From positions 1-64,000 of the forward strand of contig JACRBJ010000016.1 of the NCBI GenBank assembly GCA_016234555.1: DNA of 64,000 nucleotides, given 5' to 3'. Positions within the stretch are counted from its first letter, which is position 1; the number at the start of each line of letters is the position of its first letter. The notes below the pieces were generated by a model. It had not been told where the DNA came from. It saw only the letters and a program-made list of their open reading frames with translations, and did no database searches. The translations under genes were made by a program, and so were the position numbers. Shown one piece after another: positions 10,179-19,307 of the stretch. Source of the stretch: Chloroflexota bacterium. Lineage in GTDB: Bacteria > Chloroflexota > Anaerolineae > Anaerolineales > Villigracilaceae.

Positions 10179-10915
10179 TCTTAATGGGCACGCGTGTTGA
10201 CCCAACCACATATCTACAAGCTGTGGAGCTGATCCTTGATGTGGCGATGCGAAATGAAAGCTGTGTTGTGTATGCCGCCAATGTCCACATGTTGATGGAG
10301 TCCTACGACTCGCCAGCTTTTAAAGCCGTTGTCAATTCTGCCGATCTTGTCACTCCGGATGGAATGCCTTTAGTTTGGATACTGCGCCTCAAAGGACAGA
10401 AGGATCAACAGCGGGTGTATGGTCCTACCCTGATGTTGTATGTTCTGGAAGCTGCCGCCCGTGAAAAAGTTCCAGTGGGTTTTTACGGAGGTATGCCCGA
10501 AGTTTTGCAAGCCCTAACCGCACGGGTGCAAGTGAAATTTCCTGACCTGAAAATCGTTTACTCGTTCAGTTCACCGTTTCGAGAAATGAGCCGCGAGGAG
10601 GACAAACAGGTCATCGAAGACATCAACAACTCTGGAACGCGGATTTTATTCGTTGGCTTGGGCTGTCCCAAACAGGAAAAATGGATGGCGGAGCATCGCG
10701 GGAAAATCAATGCTGTCATGCTGGGGGTGGGGGCGGCTTTCGACTTCCATGCGGGTGTGAAGCCGCAGGCACCAGCATGGATGCAAAAAGCTGGCTTGGA
10801 ATGGTTGCATCGTCTTGCCACTGAGCCGCGAAGGTTGTGGCGACGCTATCTGTATCACAATCCGCGTTTTGTATTTCTGGCAATATTGGATATGGCAGGC
10901 ATGCTTCGCCGATAA
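10175..10915 (+). CDS. WecG/TagA/CpsF-family glycosyltransferase (GT26)
   Basis: A 246-residue member of the WecG/TagA family, which transfers UDP-ManNAc-type or related sugars to a polyprenyl-diphosphate sugar. Diagnostic blocks are YAANVHMLMES, SADLVTPDGMPLVW, VGFYGG, FVGLGCPKQEKWMAEH and GVGAAFDFHAG. The full expected length is present. Its ATG overlaps the stop of the GT4 gene by 4 bp. In the pathway it probably adds the second sugar after the priming transferase encoded at 11821. Confidence 0.87.
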   Translation: MILMGTRVDPTTYLQAVELILDVAMRNESCVVYAANVHMLMESYDSPAFKAVVNSADLVTPDGMPLVWILRLKGQKDQQRVYGPTLMLYVLEAAAREKVPVGFYGGMPEVLQALTARVQVKFPDLKIVYSFSSPFREMSREEDKQVIEDINNSGTRILFVGLGCPKQEKWMAEHRGKINAVMLGVGAAFDFHAGVKPQAPAWMQKAGLEWLHRLATEPRRLWRRYLYHNPRFVFLAILDMAGMLRR

Positions 10916-10927
10916 AAACAAGGAGAT

Positions 10928-11797
10928 ATGGTGGATAGTATTTTTCGGAAGATCATTTCTTTTGCATCAAGCACGAAATTTCATTTTGCGGTAATTGGAG
11001 GACTTGCGCTTTCAACGGGAATTATCTCCTGGATGGTCATGCCCAATGGAGGCATAGATATGCGTGACGATATTTTGCCCTCGCTTTGGAACTGGAGATC
11101 CCCGTGGGAGGAAGGGACGCCATTGTTTCCCTGGGCTACTTTAATACTGATGCCTCTAAGATTTTTTTCTCCCAGGTGTGCTACAGCCATAATCAATGGC
11201 TTGAGCGTTATCCTGCTTGCGTTGGTTATCAAGCGCTTCGACGGAAATATTTTATCCACAATACCCATCATATTATCCCCTATTGGGTATCGTTTGTTCA
11301 CCACGGGTCAGACTGATGCGGTGGTTCTGGCGGGTATTTTTTTGCCGGCCGGGCTGGACTTGATGTTCTTCTGGAAGCCGCAGGTATTGGCTCATATCTT
11401 TTGGGTACGGGGAATGGAACGACCCAGGACTTACCTTGTTGTTGGTTCCATTTTGTTGGTTTTTTCCTTTTTCGTGTGGGGGGAATGGTGGATGGAAATC
11501 TGGCATTTTGGGAGATCCAAATTGATTGACGGCTGGTGGAATTTTTCCCTTTGGCCGTACAGTGTTCCAATTGGAATATTTATGGTGTATCTTTCGCTTC
11601 GGAAAAAAGATATCGGGTATGGAATTATTGCCAGTCCTTTGCTGTTCCCGTATGTAAATGGTCCCTCCTACGTTGGTTTGCTGGCCGTAGTTGCCGCCAA
11701 ATGGCCAGGGCTATTTCGCACTCTTTGCATACTTCTTCTTTTGTATCTTTTGCTCGTTATCTTTGTACCTGGTTTGAATCTTCCCGGTATTTATTAG
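10928..11797 (+). CDS. Hypothetical multi-pass membrane protein
   Basis: Product of 289 residues that I do not recognise. About eight hydrophobic segments are visible, with a short loop NGGIDMRDDILPSLWNW after the first helix that could be an external acidic loop of the kind seen in polyprenyl-phosphate-dependent GT-C transferases. It would then be a truncated or minimal GT-C enzyme, but its length is well below that class and no firm motif supports it. AGGAG lies very close to the ATG (2 bp). It sits inside the operon between the GT26 and priming-transferase genes, so a role in polysaccharide assembly is likely. Confidence 0.6.
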   Translation: MVDSIFRKIISFASSTKFHFAVIGGLALSTGIISWMVMPNGGIDMRDDILPSLWNWRSPWEEGTPLFPWATLILMPLRFFSPRCATAIINGLSVILLALVIKRFDGNILSTIPIILSPIGYRLFTTGQTDAVVLAGIFLPAGLDLMFFWKPQVLAHIFWVRGMERPRTYLVVGSILLVFSFFVWGEWWMEIWHFGRSKLIDGWWNFSLWPYSVPIGIFMVYLSLRKKDIGYGIIASPLLFPYVNGPSYVGLLAVVAAKWPGLFRTLCILLLLYLLLVIFVPGLNLPGIY

Positions 11798-11820
11798 CAC
11801 GAAAAACAGGAACGGCAGGC

Positions 11821-13233
11821 ATGTTTAGACGTTTTTCCACGAATTTTGCTTTACTTTCAATGGCGTTGGATGGGTTTTCTGTATTCGCAGGTTTATGGCT
11901 GGCTGCCCTCTTCCGTCCTGCTCTCAATAGCTTGGATTTTATTACGCCAATTCCTGTTCAGGTGGTTATTCCAGCGCTTTTATACATCCTCTTTCCTCTG
12001 GTCTGGATTCTCATCTATTCCGCCCTCTCCATTTACGACGGGCGAAAATATCTGCGCGCGATGGATGAGTTTGCTGCGTTGTCTCTTGCCATGTTGATTG
12101 CTTCTGTTTCGGCGGCGGGAATTTTATATCTTTCCTATCGCAGTGTCTCGCGTGCGTTGTTTGTCGTTTTCATTGTGCTGGTATATCTTGCCTGCCTTGT
12201 CTGGCGGATTTTGGCGAGGATATATTTCCGTGCCCAGAAAAAATCTCCCAGCCTTGCTCGCCGTGTGCTGGTGGTTGGTGCCGGACCGCTTGGACAAAAG
12301 GTCAAGACCCAGTTGCTCGAATCCAACCAGCCCGAGTTTGTACCTGTGGGCTTCGTGGATGATCCTTCTGCGCTGCCGGCAAAAAACGAGGAATTGCTTG
12401 GCGGTCCCGCCGACATTCGCGAGGTCCTGCAAAAGCATTCGATCACCGATGTGGTGATTGCCCTGCCTCATTCGGCATATCATCAAATGGGTGACATTGT
12501 CCAAAAAATGGAAAATTTGTCCGTACAGGTTTGGGTTGCCCTCGGCTTTTTTGACCTTGCCCTGTATAACACAACCATAGAGGACTTTGCAGGAATCCCC
12601 ATGCTGGATTTGCGCGCCTCAGCCATCGACGATTACCAGCGAATGGTGAAGCGCGCCTTCGACATTTTCTTTGGGTCCATTGCTCTGCTGCTTGCGTTCC
12701 CCCTTATGGCTGTTTCGGCGTTACTGGTTTTTATTGAGGACGGTTCGCCAGTCTTGTACTGTCCAAAACGAGTTGGCGAGAACGGGAGACTGTTCGAAAT
12801 GCTCAAATTCAGGACCATGGTCAGGAACGCCGAGCAGCTCCAGGGTCAGGTGGAGAAGCGCGACGCTGACGGCAATGTCATCCACAAATCAAAGGACGAT
12901 CCACGAGTCACAAAGGTGGGGAGGTTTCTGCGACGCTTTAGTTTGGATGAACTTCCTCAATTCATCAACGTTGTGCGCGGCGACATGAGCCTGGTGGGTC
13001 CGCGCCCGGAGATGCCTTACCTCGTCGAAAAATACCAGCCCTGGCAGAGAAAGCGTTTTGCCATCCCGCCTGGGATTACCGGTTGGTGGCAGGTCAGCGG
13101 TCGAAGTGACAAGCCCATGCATTTGCATACCGAGGATGATCTGTATTACGTTCAGAATTATTCCATTTTTCTGGATATACAAATTTTGATAAAAACGGTC
13201 TGGGTGGTTCTGCTTGGCAGAGGCGCTTATTAG
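11821..13233 (+). CDS. Polyprenyl-phosphate glycosyl-1-phosphate transferase (WcaJ/WbaP type)
   Basis: Priming enzyme of 470 residues that transfers a sugar-1-phosphate to undecaprenyl phosphate. N-terminal four to five membrane helices are followed by a Rossmann-like domain (RRVLVVGAGPLGQKVK) and the C-terminal catalytic domain with KRAFDIFFGSIALL, LKFRTM, RRFSLDELPQF, MSLVGPRPEMP and PGITGWWQVSGRSD. The ATG at 11821 is preceded by AGGAACGG; the longer open frame upstream to 11536 overlaps the preceding gene and is not used. Substrate (glucose, galactose or other) is not decided by sequence. Confidence 0.92.
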   Translation: MFRRFSTNFALLSMALDGFSVFAGLWLAALFRPALNSLDFITPIPVQVVIPALLYILFPLVWILIYSALSIYDGRKYLRAMDEFAALSLAMLIASVSAAGILYLSYRSVSRALFVVFIVLVYLACLVWRILARIYFRAQKKSPSLARRVLVVGAGPLGQKVKTQLLESNQPEFVPVGFVDDPSALPAKNEELLGGPADIREVLQKHSITDVVIALPHSAYHQMGDIVQKMENLSVQVWVALGFFDLALYNTTIEDFAGIPMLDLRASAIDDYQRMVKRAFDIFFGSIALLLAFPLMAVSALLVFIEDGSPVLYCPKRVGENGRLFEMLKFRTMVRNAEQLQGQVEKRDADGNVIHKSKDDPRVTKVGRFLRRFSLDELPQFINVVRGDMSLVGPRPEMPYLVEKYQPWQRKRFAIPPGITGWWQVSGRSDKPMHLHTEDDLYYVQNYSIFLDIQILIKTVWVVLLGRGAY

Positions 13234-13296
13234 CCGTTTATCGAATATGGAAATTCGTCTAACGCAACTGGTTTTTGCATTCGCAAGGAGGTTTTC

Positions 13297-14568
13297 ATGT
13301 TCCAAAAAAAATTTCAACAAATCTTGGACCAGGTAATAATATTCAGTTTGTTTTTTCTTTCCAATGCCTCTGCATTCTTCTATCTTGTTTGGCTTACTCC
13401 TGAGTTTGTGTACTTGGAGGCTATATTTTGGGCGATACTGACTGCGATTGCCGTTTGGGTTCTGAGTAAATATGGTCTTATGTCCAGTTTTTTTGAAAAT
13501 TGCCGAGAGAATTGGATCATCTTTCCGTTTTTGTTGTTTTCTGGATTCTCGATATTTTGGTCTGTGTACTGGGAAGTCTCAGTTTCCAGGTGGCTGATCC
13601 TGATTTTTACAGTTATTATGGGTGGATACCTTGGATTGCGATACAGCATAAAAGAGATCATAAAGTACCTGTCAATTTTTGGCGCCTTTACTCTGTTCCT
13701 GAGTACGATATTCGTCATTTTTTTCCCTAAAATTGGAGTAATGGACTATTACACTATTCAGGGTGCATGGAAAGGTTTGTATTGGCACAAAAACCATATG
13801 GGGATAATTGCCACGTTTGCAAACGTTCTATTCATGGTTAATCTTATTACCTCCCTGCATTCCAGGGACAAGTACGTCCTGTTGTGGAGCCTGTTGTATT
13901 TATACTCGTTGGTGTTTATATACCAAACTGATTCTGTCGCTTCCTATATGACCACCATATTTCTGCACGGGATAATTATCCTTGCGCTTTTATGGTTGAA
14001 GTTTAGGGAGAAGCTTCGCAAATCCCATTACGTGGCTTTTCTTGCGGTTTTGGCTTTGACAGCTGTTGCTTTGTTTACCAACATCGACCGTTTTTTCGGT
14101 ATATTCAACAGAAGCACATCTTTAACCGGGAGAATTCCCATGTGGTCCCACGTTTTTGAGACCTATTTCAGTAAGCATCCAATGGGGGGATACGGTTTCA
14201 ATGCTTTTTGGTATATCCAAGATCATCGCGTAGAAATTGGATTGGCAGCAGGATATCCTGATCCAATCGTTATCGCAGACAATGGTTTTTGGGATATATT
14301 AATAAACACGGGCTATATTGGATTAATCTTGTTCTTGTTGTTTTATTGTAGTGCTTGGTGGAGTTCCATTGCATACGCAAATAAAGCCAGGGATATTAAT
14401 GGCTTTTTCCCTGTTATTATGATGCTATATAGTTTGGCGGCAAACATTACATGGAGTCTGATTTTTGAAAATGAAGGTTTCTTGATGCTTGTTTTGGTTT
14501 CTATTATGTTCTCCTTGTCCAGGATAACTTTGGCCGAGCGCGAAGCATCGAATTCAGGGCCAGGATAA
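13297..14568 (+). CDS. O-antigen ligase / polymerase family protein (Wzy/WaaL)
   Basis: Membrane protein of 423 residues with about ten to twelve helices and a large external loop. WHKNHMG and GRIPMWSHVFETYFSKHPMG are the Wzy_C domain landmarks (conserved His/Arg region). It either polymerises the repeat unit or ligates it to an acceptor. A strong AAGGAGG stands before the ATG. The gene ends the polysaccharide operon and is followed by a hairpin. By eye it is AT-rich compared with the flanking genes. Confidence 0.82.
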   Translation: MFQKKFQQILDQVIIFSLFFLSNASAFFYLVWLTPEFVYLEAIFWAILTAIAVWVLSKYGLMSSFFENCRENWIIFPFLLFSGFSIFWSVYWEVSVSRWLILIFTVIMGGYLGLRYSIKEIIKYLSIFGAFTLFLSTIFVIFFPKIGVMDYYTIQGAWKGLYWHKNHMGIIATFANVLFMVNLITSLHSRDKYVLLWSLLYLYSLVFIYQTDSVASYMTTIFLHGIIILALLWLKFREKLRKSHYVAFLAVLALTAVALFTNIDRFFGIFNRSTSLTGRIPMWSHVFETYFSKHPMGGYGFNAFWYIQDHRVEIGLAAGYPDPIVIADNGFWDILINTGYIGLILFLLFYCSAWWSSIAYANKARDINGFFPVIMMLYSLAANITWSLIFENEGFLMLVLVSIMFSLSRITLAEREASNSGPG

Positions 14569-14579
14569 TTGGGTTTGCG

Positions 14580-14609
14580 ACATCGGCGTTCATTTCAGAA
14601 CGCCGATGT
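14580..14609 (+). terminator. Hairpin ending the polysaccharide operon
   Basis: ACATCGGCGTTC (14580-14591) and GAACGCCGATGT (14598-14609) form a perfect 12-bp stem with a 6-nt loop, 12 bp after the last gene of the operon. No T-run follows, so it may act with another factor. It lies between convergent transcription units (mutS ends at 14662) and could serve both. Confidence 0.6.
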
Positions 14610-14661
14610 GTGCAATCGAAATCGCACGTATTTGTGCTAAATGGCATGAGAAGTGGATAAG

Positions 14662-17205
14662 CTATTTCACATACTTCTTCTGCCACTCGAACAGCCTGTT
14701 CAACGCTTCGATGGGGGAAAGGGCGTTTACATCCAATTCCTTCAACTCATCCAGCAGCGGACTGGTTTCGGGGAACAGCGCGATCTGTTGTGCCGCCTGC
14801 GGGTTAATTTTGACCGCCCGTCCCGAGGTTTTTTCAAGTTCTGCCATAATCTCGTTTGCGCGTTGAATCACAGGTGCGGGCAAGCCCGCCAGTTGCGCCA
14901 CATGGATTCCGTATGAGCGGTCTGCGCCGCCCGCGATGATCTTGTGCAGGAAGACCACCTTGCCATCTGCCTCACTCACCGCCACGTTGTAGTTGCGGAT
15001 GCCTGGCAGCAGGTCAGCCAGTTGAGTCAACTCGTGATAATGGGTGGCGAACAAAGTCTTCGCCCGTAGGTGTGGATGGTTGTGGATGTATTCGATGATG
15101 CCCCAGGCAATCGAAAGCCCGTCATAGGTTGATGTGCCGCGCCCGATCTCATCCAGGATCAACAGCGAGCGTGACGTGGCGTGATGCAAAATATTCGCCG
15201 CCTCCACCATTTCCACCATGAAGGTGGATTGCCCCGCGTGAATTTCATCCTGCGCCCCAATGCGGGTGAAGATGCGATCCACCAGCCCGATCTTCGCTGA
15301 CGCCGCAGGCACAAACGACCCCATTTGCGCCATCAGTGTAATCAATGCCGCTTGTCGCAAATAAGTGGATTTGCCCGACATGTTCGGTCCCGTGATGACC
15401 CGCACCACTTCGCCCTGCTCGAAGATGACATCGTTGGGAACGTATCGGGCTGATTTAAGCAACTGCTCAACAACGGGATGCCGCCCCTCGTGGATTTCCA
15501 GCCCGTTGCCTTCGTGGACATCGGGCTTGGTGTATCCGCCCAAGGCTGCTGCCTCGCCCAAAGCGGATAGCACGTCCAGTTCGGCGACTGCCCGCGCCGT
15601 GGAAAGAAGTTTGTGCGCGGCTTTTGCCAGTTCTGCGCAGACTTCACGGAACAGCCGCGTTTCGATTTCCTTGATGCGCTCTTCGGCGTTCAAGACCAGC
15701 GTTTCGTATTCCTTCATCTCAGGTGTGATGAAACGCTCGGCGTTGACCAGCGTTTGCTTGCGGATGTAATTTTCAGGCGCGCGATCAGCAGCTCCGCGTG
15801 AGATTTCGATGTAGTAGCCGAAGACCTTGTTGTAGCCAACTTTGAGAGTCTTGATTCCCGTCTTTTCACGTTCCACGCCTTCGAGGTTGGCGATCCAATC
15901 CCGCGCATGTTTCGACGCTTCGATCACGCCGTCCAGTTCAGCCGAATATCCCGCGCGGATCACACCCGTATTTTGCAGTGTCGCGGGCGGATCATCATCC
16001 AGCGCGTTTTGTAGAAGCGAATACTCCTCCCCGCAAACCGACCACTGACCACTGACCACTGATAACTGATTACTGAGTACTTCTTTCACCTTCGGCAACT
16101 GCCCCAGCGTACTCCGCATCGCCACTAAATCACGCGGCTGTGCCTGTCCCGCGATGACACGGTTGACCAGGCGCTCCAAATCCGCGAGCGGTTTCAAGGC
16201 TTCGCGCAATTCGACGCGGATCATGCCGTTGCTGACAAAATATCCGACGCCGTCTTGTCTCTGTCTGATTTTTTCAACTTGCAACAGGGGTTGGCTGACC
16301 CATTGGTGCATGAGCCGCTTGCCCATCGGCGTGATGGCAAAATCCAGTGTACCGAGCAGGGAGCCTTTACGCTCGCCGCGCAGGGTTTCGTCCAGTTCGA
16401 GGTTGCGGCGGGTGGATGCATCCAGCGTCATGAATTCGCTCAGGCTGTAGGCGCGGAGCGAGGTTAGCAGGTTGAGCGCGTCGGGCTGGGTCTCTTTGAG
16501 ATATTGCACAATTGCCCCCGCCGCCCGCACTTGCAGACTGTGGTCTTTCAATCCGAAACCAACCAACGTGGACGATTTGAATTGCGCGAGCAGGGTTTCG
16601 TTGCACTTGCCCGGCTCGAACTTCCATGCAGGCAGGCTGGTGAGATGCCCTGTGATTCCGTCGGGCAAAGTTTGGTTGTCAGGGTATAAAATTTCGGCGG
16701 GGTGCAGTCTGGTCAATTCGGCACGCAAGGCTTCAAGCGGAAGCTCGGTGACGGCAAACTCTCCCGTCGTCACATCTGTATAGGAAACAGAAGCAGCTTT
16801 CCCGTCGAGAATGACCGAAGCGAGGTAGTTGTTCGCGTCGCCGGGCAGAAGTCCCGGTTCAGTCACAGTCCCCGGAGTCACCACTCTCACCACCTTGCGC
16901 GGAAAAATCCCTTTGGTGGGTTGTTCCCCAACCTGCTCACAAATGGCGACGTGATAGCCCTTTTCGATTAATCGCGCCAGGTAGTTTTCAACCGCATGGT
17001 AGGGGATGCCTGCTAGCGGCGCACGCGCTCCGCCGCCGATGGGGCGCGAGGTCAGGACAATGTCCAGTTCGCGGGCGGTGATTTCGGCGTCCTCGTCGAA
17101 GGTCTCGTAGAAATCACCAAGGCGGAAGAAGAGGATGGTGTCGGGATAGTCGCGTTTGATATCCAGATATTGCTGGCGGATTGGGGTTACGTCGTCATTG
17201 GGCAT
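14662..17205 (-). CDS. mutS: DNA mismatch repair protein MutS
   Basis: Recognises base mismatches and small loops and recruits MutL. At 847 residues it is full length. The mismatch-binding domain has the wedge motif in GDFYETFDED near residue 33. The ATPase domain has Walker A GPNMSGKST at about residues 606-614, and Walker B LLILDEIGRGTSTYDGLS. Residues about 377-389 read LSNQLSVVSGQWSV and come from an iterated heptamer repeat inserted in frame in the core domain (see the repeat at 16038). Single gene, on the opposite strand to its neighbours, with a divergent promoter region shared with the gene at 17294. Confidence 0.97.
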   Translation of the reverse strand: MPNDDVTPIRQQYLDIKRDYPDTILFFRLGDFYETFDEDAEITARELDIVLTSRPIGGGARAPLAGIPYHAVENYLARLIEKGYHVAICEQVGEQPTKGIFPRKVVRVVTPGTVTEPGLLPGDANNYLASVILDGKAASVSYTDVTTGEFAVTELPLEALRAELTRLHPAEILYPDNQTLPDGITGHLTSLPAWKFEPGKCNETLLAQFKSSTLVGFGLKDHSLQVRAAGAIVQYLKETQPDALNLLTSLRAYSLSEFMTLDASTRRNLELDETLRGERKGSLLGTLDFAITPMGKRLMHQWVSQPLLQVEKIRQRQDGVGYFVSNGMIRVELREALKPLADLERLVNRVIAGQAQPRDLVAMRSTLGQLPKVKEVLSNQLSVVSGQWSVCGEEYSLLQNALDDDPPATLQNTGVIRAGYSAELDGVIEASKHARDWIANLEGVEREKTGIKTLKVGYNKVFGYYIEISRGAADRAPENYIRKQTLVNAERFITPEMKEYETLVLNAEERIKEIETRLFREVCAELAKAAHKLLSTARAVAELDVLSALGEAAALGGYTKPDVHEGNGLEIHEGRHPVVEQLLKSARYVPNDVIFEQGEVVRVITGPNMSGKSTYLRQAALITLMAQMGSFVPAASAKIGLVDRIFTRIGAQDEIHAGQSTFMVEMVEAANILHHATSRSLLILDEIGRGTSTYDGLSIAWGIIEYIHNHPHLRAKTLFATHYHELTQLADLLPGIRNYNVAVSEADGKVVFLHKIIAGGADRSYGIHVAQLAGLPAPVIQRANEIMAELEKTSGRAVKINPQAAQQIALFPETSPLLDELKELDVNALSPIEALNRLFEWQKKYVK
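16038..16080. repeat. Iterated heptamer repeat inside mutS
   Basis: On the plus strand the segment reads as consecutive 7-mers GACCACT, GACCACT, GATAACT, GATTACT followed by GAG. It is translated on the minus strand within MutS as QLSVVSGQWSV and keeps the frame. The same style of 7-8-nt iteration fills spacers at 40524-43800, so this looks like a mobile or expanding repeat that landed in a tolerant part of the protein. Confidence 0.65.
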
Positions 17206-17233
17206 GGGTCGATTCTACGTGTAAGCCTTGAAA

Positions 17234-17262
17234 TGGACAAGGGCGATGATGTCAGATATAAT
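17234..17262 (+). promoter_or_regulatory. Sigma-70-type promoter for the gene at 17294
   Basis: TGGACA (17234-17239) and TATAAT (17257-17262) are separated by exactly 17 bp, one mismatch from the full consensus. Transcription would begin near 17269, and AAAAGGAG precedes the small gene at 17294. This is the best promoter in this part of the window and supports the small gene being real. Confidence 0.65.
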
Positions 17263-17293
17263 CCCCGACTCGATGTAAAAAGGAGTGTTAAAA

Positions 17294-17455
17294 ATGTATA
17301 TTGATCCAAACACCGGTGGAATTCTATTCCAGGCGCTGGCTGCAGTTTTTGTGGCGGGCTCGGGTATCTTATTGTTCTTTTCCCGTAATATTCGCGAGGG
17401 ATTTGCCAAACTTCGCCGTAAATTCCGCAAGGATGACGAGGAACAGGAAAAGTAG
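17294..17455 (+). CDS. Small membrane protein preceding a phosphodiesterase-superfamily gene
   Basis: A 53-residue product beginning MYIDPNTGGILFQALAA, with one hydrophobic helix at residues 11-30 and a basic then acidic tail ending RKDDEEQEK. An AAAAGGAG ribosome site and a near-consensus promoter precede it, and it stops 9 bp before the large gene at 17465, so the two are an operon. I believe similar tiny MYIDP..G proteins accompany this phosphodiesterase type in other Chloroflexota, but cannot check it here. Function unknown; a membrane anchor or partner for the neighbour is a guess. Confidence 0.7.
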   Translation: MYIDPNTGGILFQALAAVFVAGSGILLFFSRNIREGFAKLRRKFRKDDEEQEK

Positions 17456-17464
17456 TTCTTCCGC

Positions 17465-19291
17465 ATGAAGACGATACTTCTTGGTTTTGATTCCTTTGAC
17501 CCCGCTGTATTCGAGGATATGGCGGGGAAAAATAAATTACCGCACCTTTCGAAATTTGTGGAGGCAGGCGGATATTCGCGCTTTGAAGTTTGTGCGCCGC
17601 CGCAGACTGAGGTCTCCTGGACGAGCATCGCTACCGGGTCTGACCCTGGCGGGCACGGCATTTTTGATTTCGTCCACCGCGACCCATCCACGTATGCGCC
17701 CTATGTTTCGATTTTACCGATGAAGAAAACCGCAATGGGCGAGCAGTTTACCCCGCCCTACATTGCAAAAACCCTTTTTGAAGAAGCGGCTGGGATGGGT
17801 TATCCAGCCACAGCGTTGTGGTGGCCGGCCATGTTCCCGGCGCGTCCCGAACTTCCCGTCAACACCATTCCCGGTCTTGGTACACCTGATATCCGCGGAC
17901 AATTAGGCGTTGGCACTTTGTTTACAACCGAAGAGGAGAAGAAAGCCAAAACCGCCGTTGTGCGGTTGGAATCGAATGGCAAAGGCAGATACTCCGCTTT
18001 GTTGAACGGTCCGACGGTGAAGGGAAAATCGGGTTTGCAACCCGCCACCCTGCCGCTGACTTTGGACGTGATCGACTCAAATCTGGCGAAGCTGACGATT
18101 GGTGACACCCAGCTTCAGTTGCGAGTGGGTGAGTGGAGCGACATCGTCGAAGTCAAATTCAAGGCAGGGATGCTCTTCAACATCCACGCCATTACGCGGG
18201 CAATCCTTACCAGCCTGAACGGGGTCGTGCGTTTGTACACCCTGCCTTTGCAGATTCATCCTCTGTACGCTCTTTCCCATTATTCCTCTTCGAAGTCTTT
18301 TGCCAAAAAACTATGGCAGGAAGTTGGTCCCTATCTTACTTTGGGCTGGCCCCAGGATACAACGGGACTTGAGGATAGCTGTATCAGCGACGACCAATTC
18401 CTCGCACTGTGCTGTTTGATCTTCGAGCGCCGCAAGCAAATCTTCTTTCATTTGCTGGACACCTTCAAGGAAGGCGTGCTTGCCAGCATTTTCGACGACC
18501 TTGACCGCGTTCAACACATGTTTTATCACGACCACCTCGACGTGGCGCAGGCTTGGTATCAGAAACTGGACGCCTTTGTGGGCGAGGTCAACCAGCGAAC
18601 GAGTAAATGGTCGGGCAAATATAATTACCTTGTCATGTCTGATCACGGGTTTACCACTTACAAGCAGAAAATCCACCTCAATCGTTGGCTGGTCGATAAT
18701 CACTACCTCGTTTTGAAGGACGGTGCGATTGACGGTGACCTCTCGAATGTGGACTGGAGCCAGACCAAAGCCTACGCTGTTGGTTTGAACAGCCTCTACC
18801 TGAACGTTGCCGGGCGCGAGGGACAGGGCATCGTTCCCGCGGGCGAGATCGAGCCCCTGTTGGCTGATCTCCAGCGGAAATTGACGGAGTGGAAGGATGC
18901 CAGTGGCGCGAACGCGATTCAGCGCGTGCGACTCAAGCATGAGACCTACAACGGCGCGTACACCCGCCTCGGTCCCGACCTGGTGATTGGATACGCCCCC
19001 GGCTACCGTGCCTCCTCCGAAACGGGACTTGGCAAGATACCGCAGGCTCTGATCGAGCCAAACCACGACCATTGGGGAGCGGATCACTGTGTTGACTCAG
19101 AGGTGGTGCCCGGTGTGATTTTTGCCAACCGCGACCTCCAGAACTTTGGCGGCATATCCTTCCGTGATGTTCCCTTCCTTGCCATTGGCAAACACCTCGA
19201 CCAGTCCCACATCAAACCACCTTCGCAGATTGGCGGTGGGCAGAGCCAAAAGGACTTGGAAGAAAGATTGAAAGGGCTTGGGTATTTGTAG
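17465..19291 (+). CDS. Alkaline-phosphatase-superfamily phosphodiesterase / nucleotide pyrophosphatase-like protein
   Basis: A 608-residue protein of the type I phosphodiesterase/nucleotide pyrophosphatase fold. The N-terminal metal-binding aspartate is in GFDSFDP. The nucleophile region is PPQTEVSWTSIATGSDPGGHGIFDF, and the C-terminal metal ligands are in SDHGFT and DHWGADHC. No signal peptide is visible, so it appears cytoplasmic. It follows the 53-residue protein by 9 bp and is followed by a sulfotransferase-like gene. The substrate is unknown: phosphate mono- or diesters and pyrophosphates are all possible in this superfamily. Confidence 0.8.
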   Translation: MKTILLGFDSFDPAVFEDMAGKNKLPHLSKFVEAGGYSRFEVCAPPQTEVSWTSIATGSDPGGHGIFDFVHRDPSTYAPYVSILPMKKTAMGEQFTPPYIAKTLFEEAAGMGYPATALWWPAMFPARPELPVNTIPGLGTPDIRGQLGVGTLFTTEEEKKAKTAVVRLESNGKGRYSALLNGPTVKGKSGLQPATLPLTLDVIDSNLAKLTIGDTQLQLRVGEWSDIVEVKFKAGMLFNIHAITRAILTSLNGVVRLYTLPLQIHPLYALSHYSSSKSFAKKLWQEVGPYLTLGWPQDTTGLEDSCISDDQFLALCCLIFERRKQIFFHLLDTFKEGVLASIFDDLDRVQHMFYHDHLDVAQAWYQKLDAFVGEVNQRTSKWSGKYNYLVMSDHGFTTYKQKIHLNRWLVDNHYLVLKDGAIDGDLSNVDWSQTKAYAVGLNSLYLNVAGREGQGIVPAGEIEPLLADLQRKLTEWKDASGANAIQRVRLKHETYNGAYTRLGPDLVIGYAPGYRASSETGLGKIPQALIEPNHDHWGADHCVDSEVVPGVIFANRDLQNFGGISFRDVPFLAIGKHLDQSHIKPPSQIGGGQSQKDLEERLKGLGYL

Positions 19292-19307
19292 TCCCTGCGA
19301 AACGACA

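Noticed and set aside
11536..11820. Longer start of the priming transferase
   Set aside because: It would overlap the preceding membrane-protein gene by over 250 bp and add a segment unlike the family; ATG 11821 has a ribosome site.
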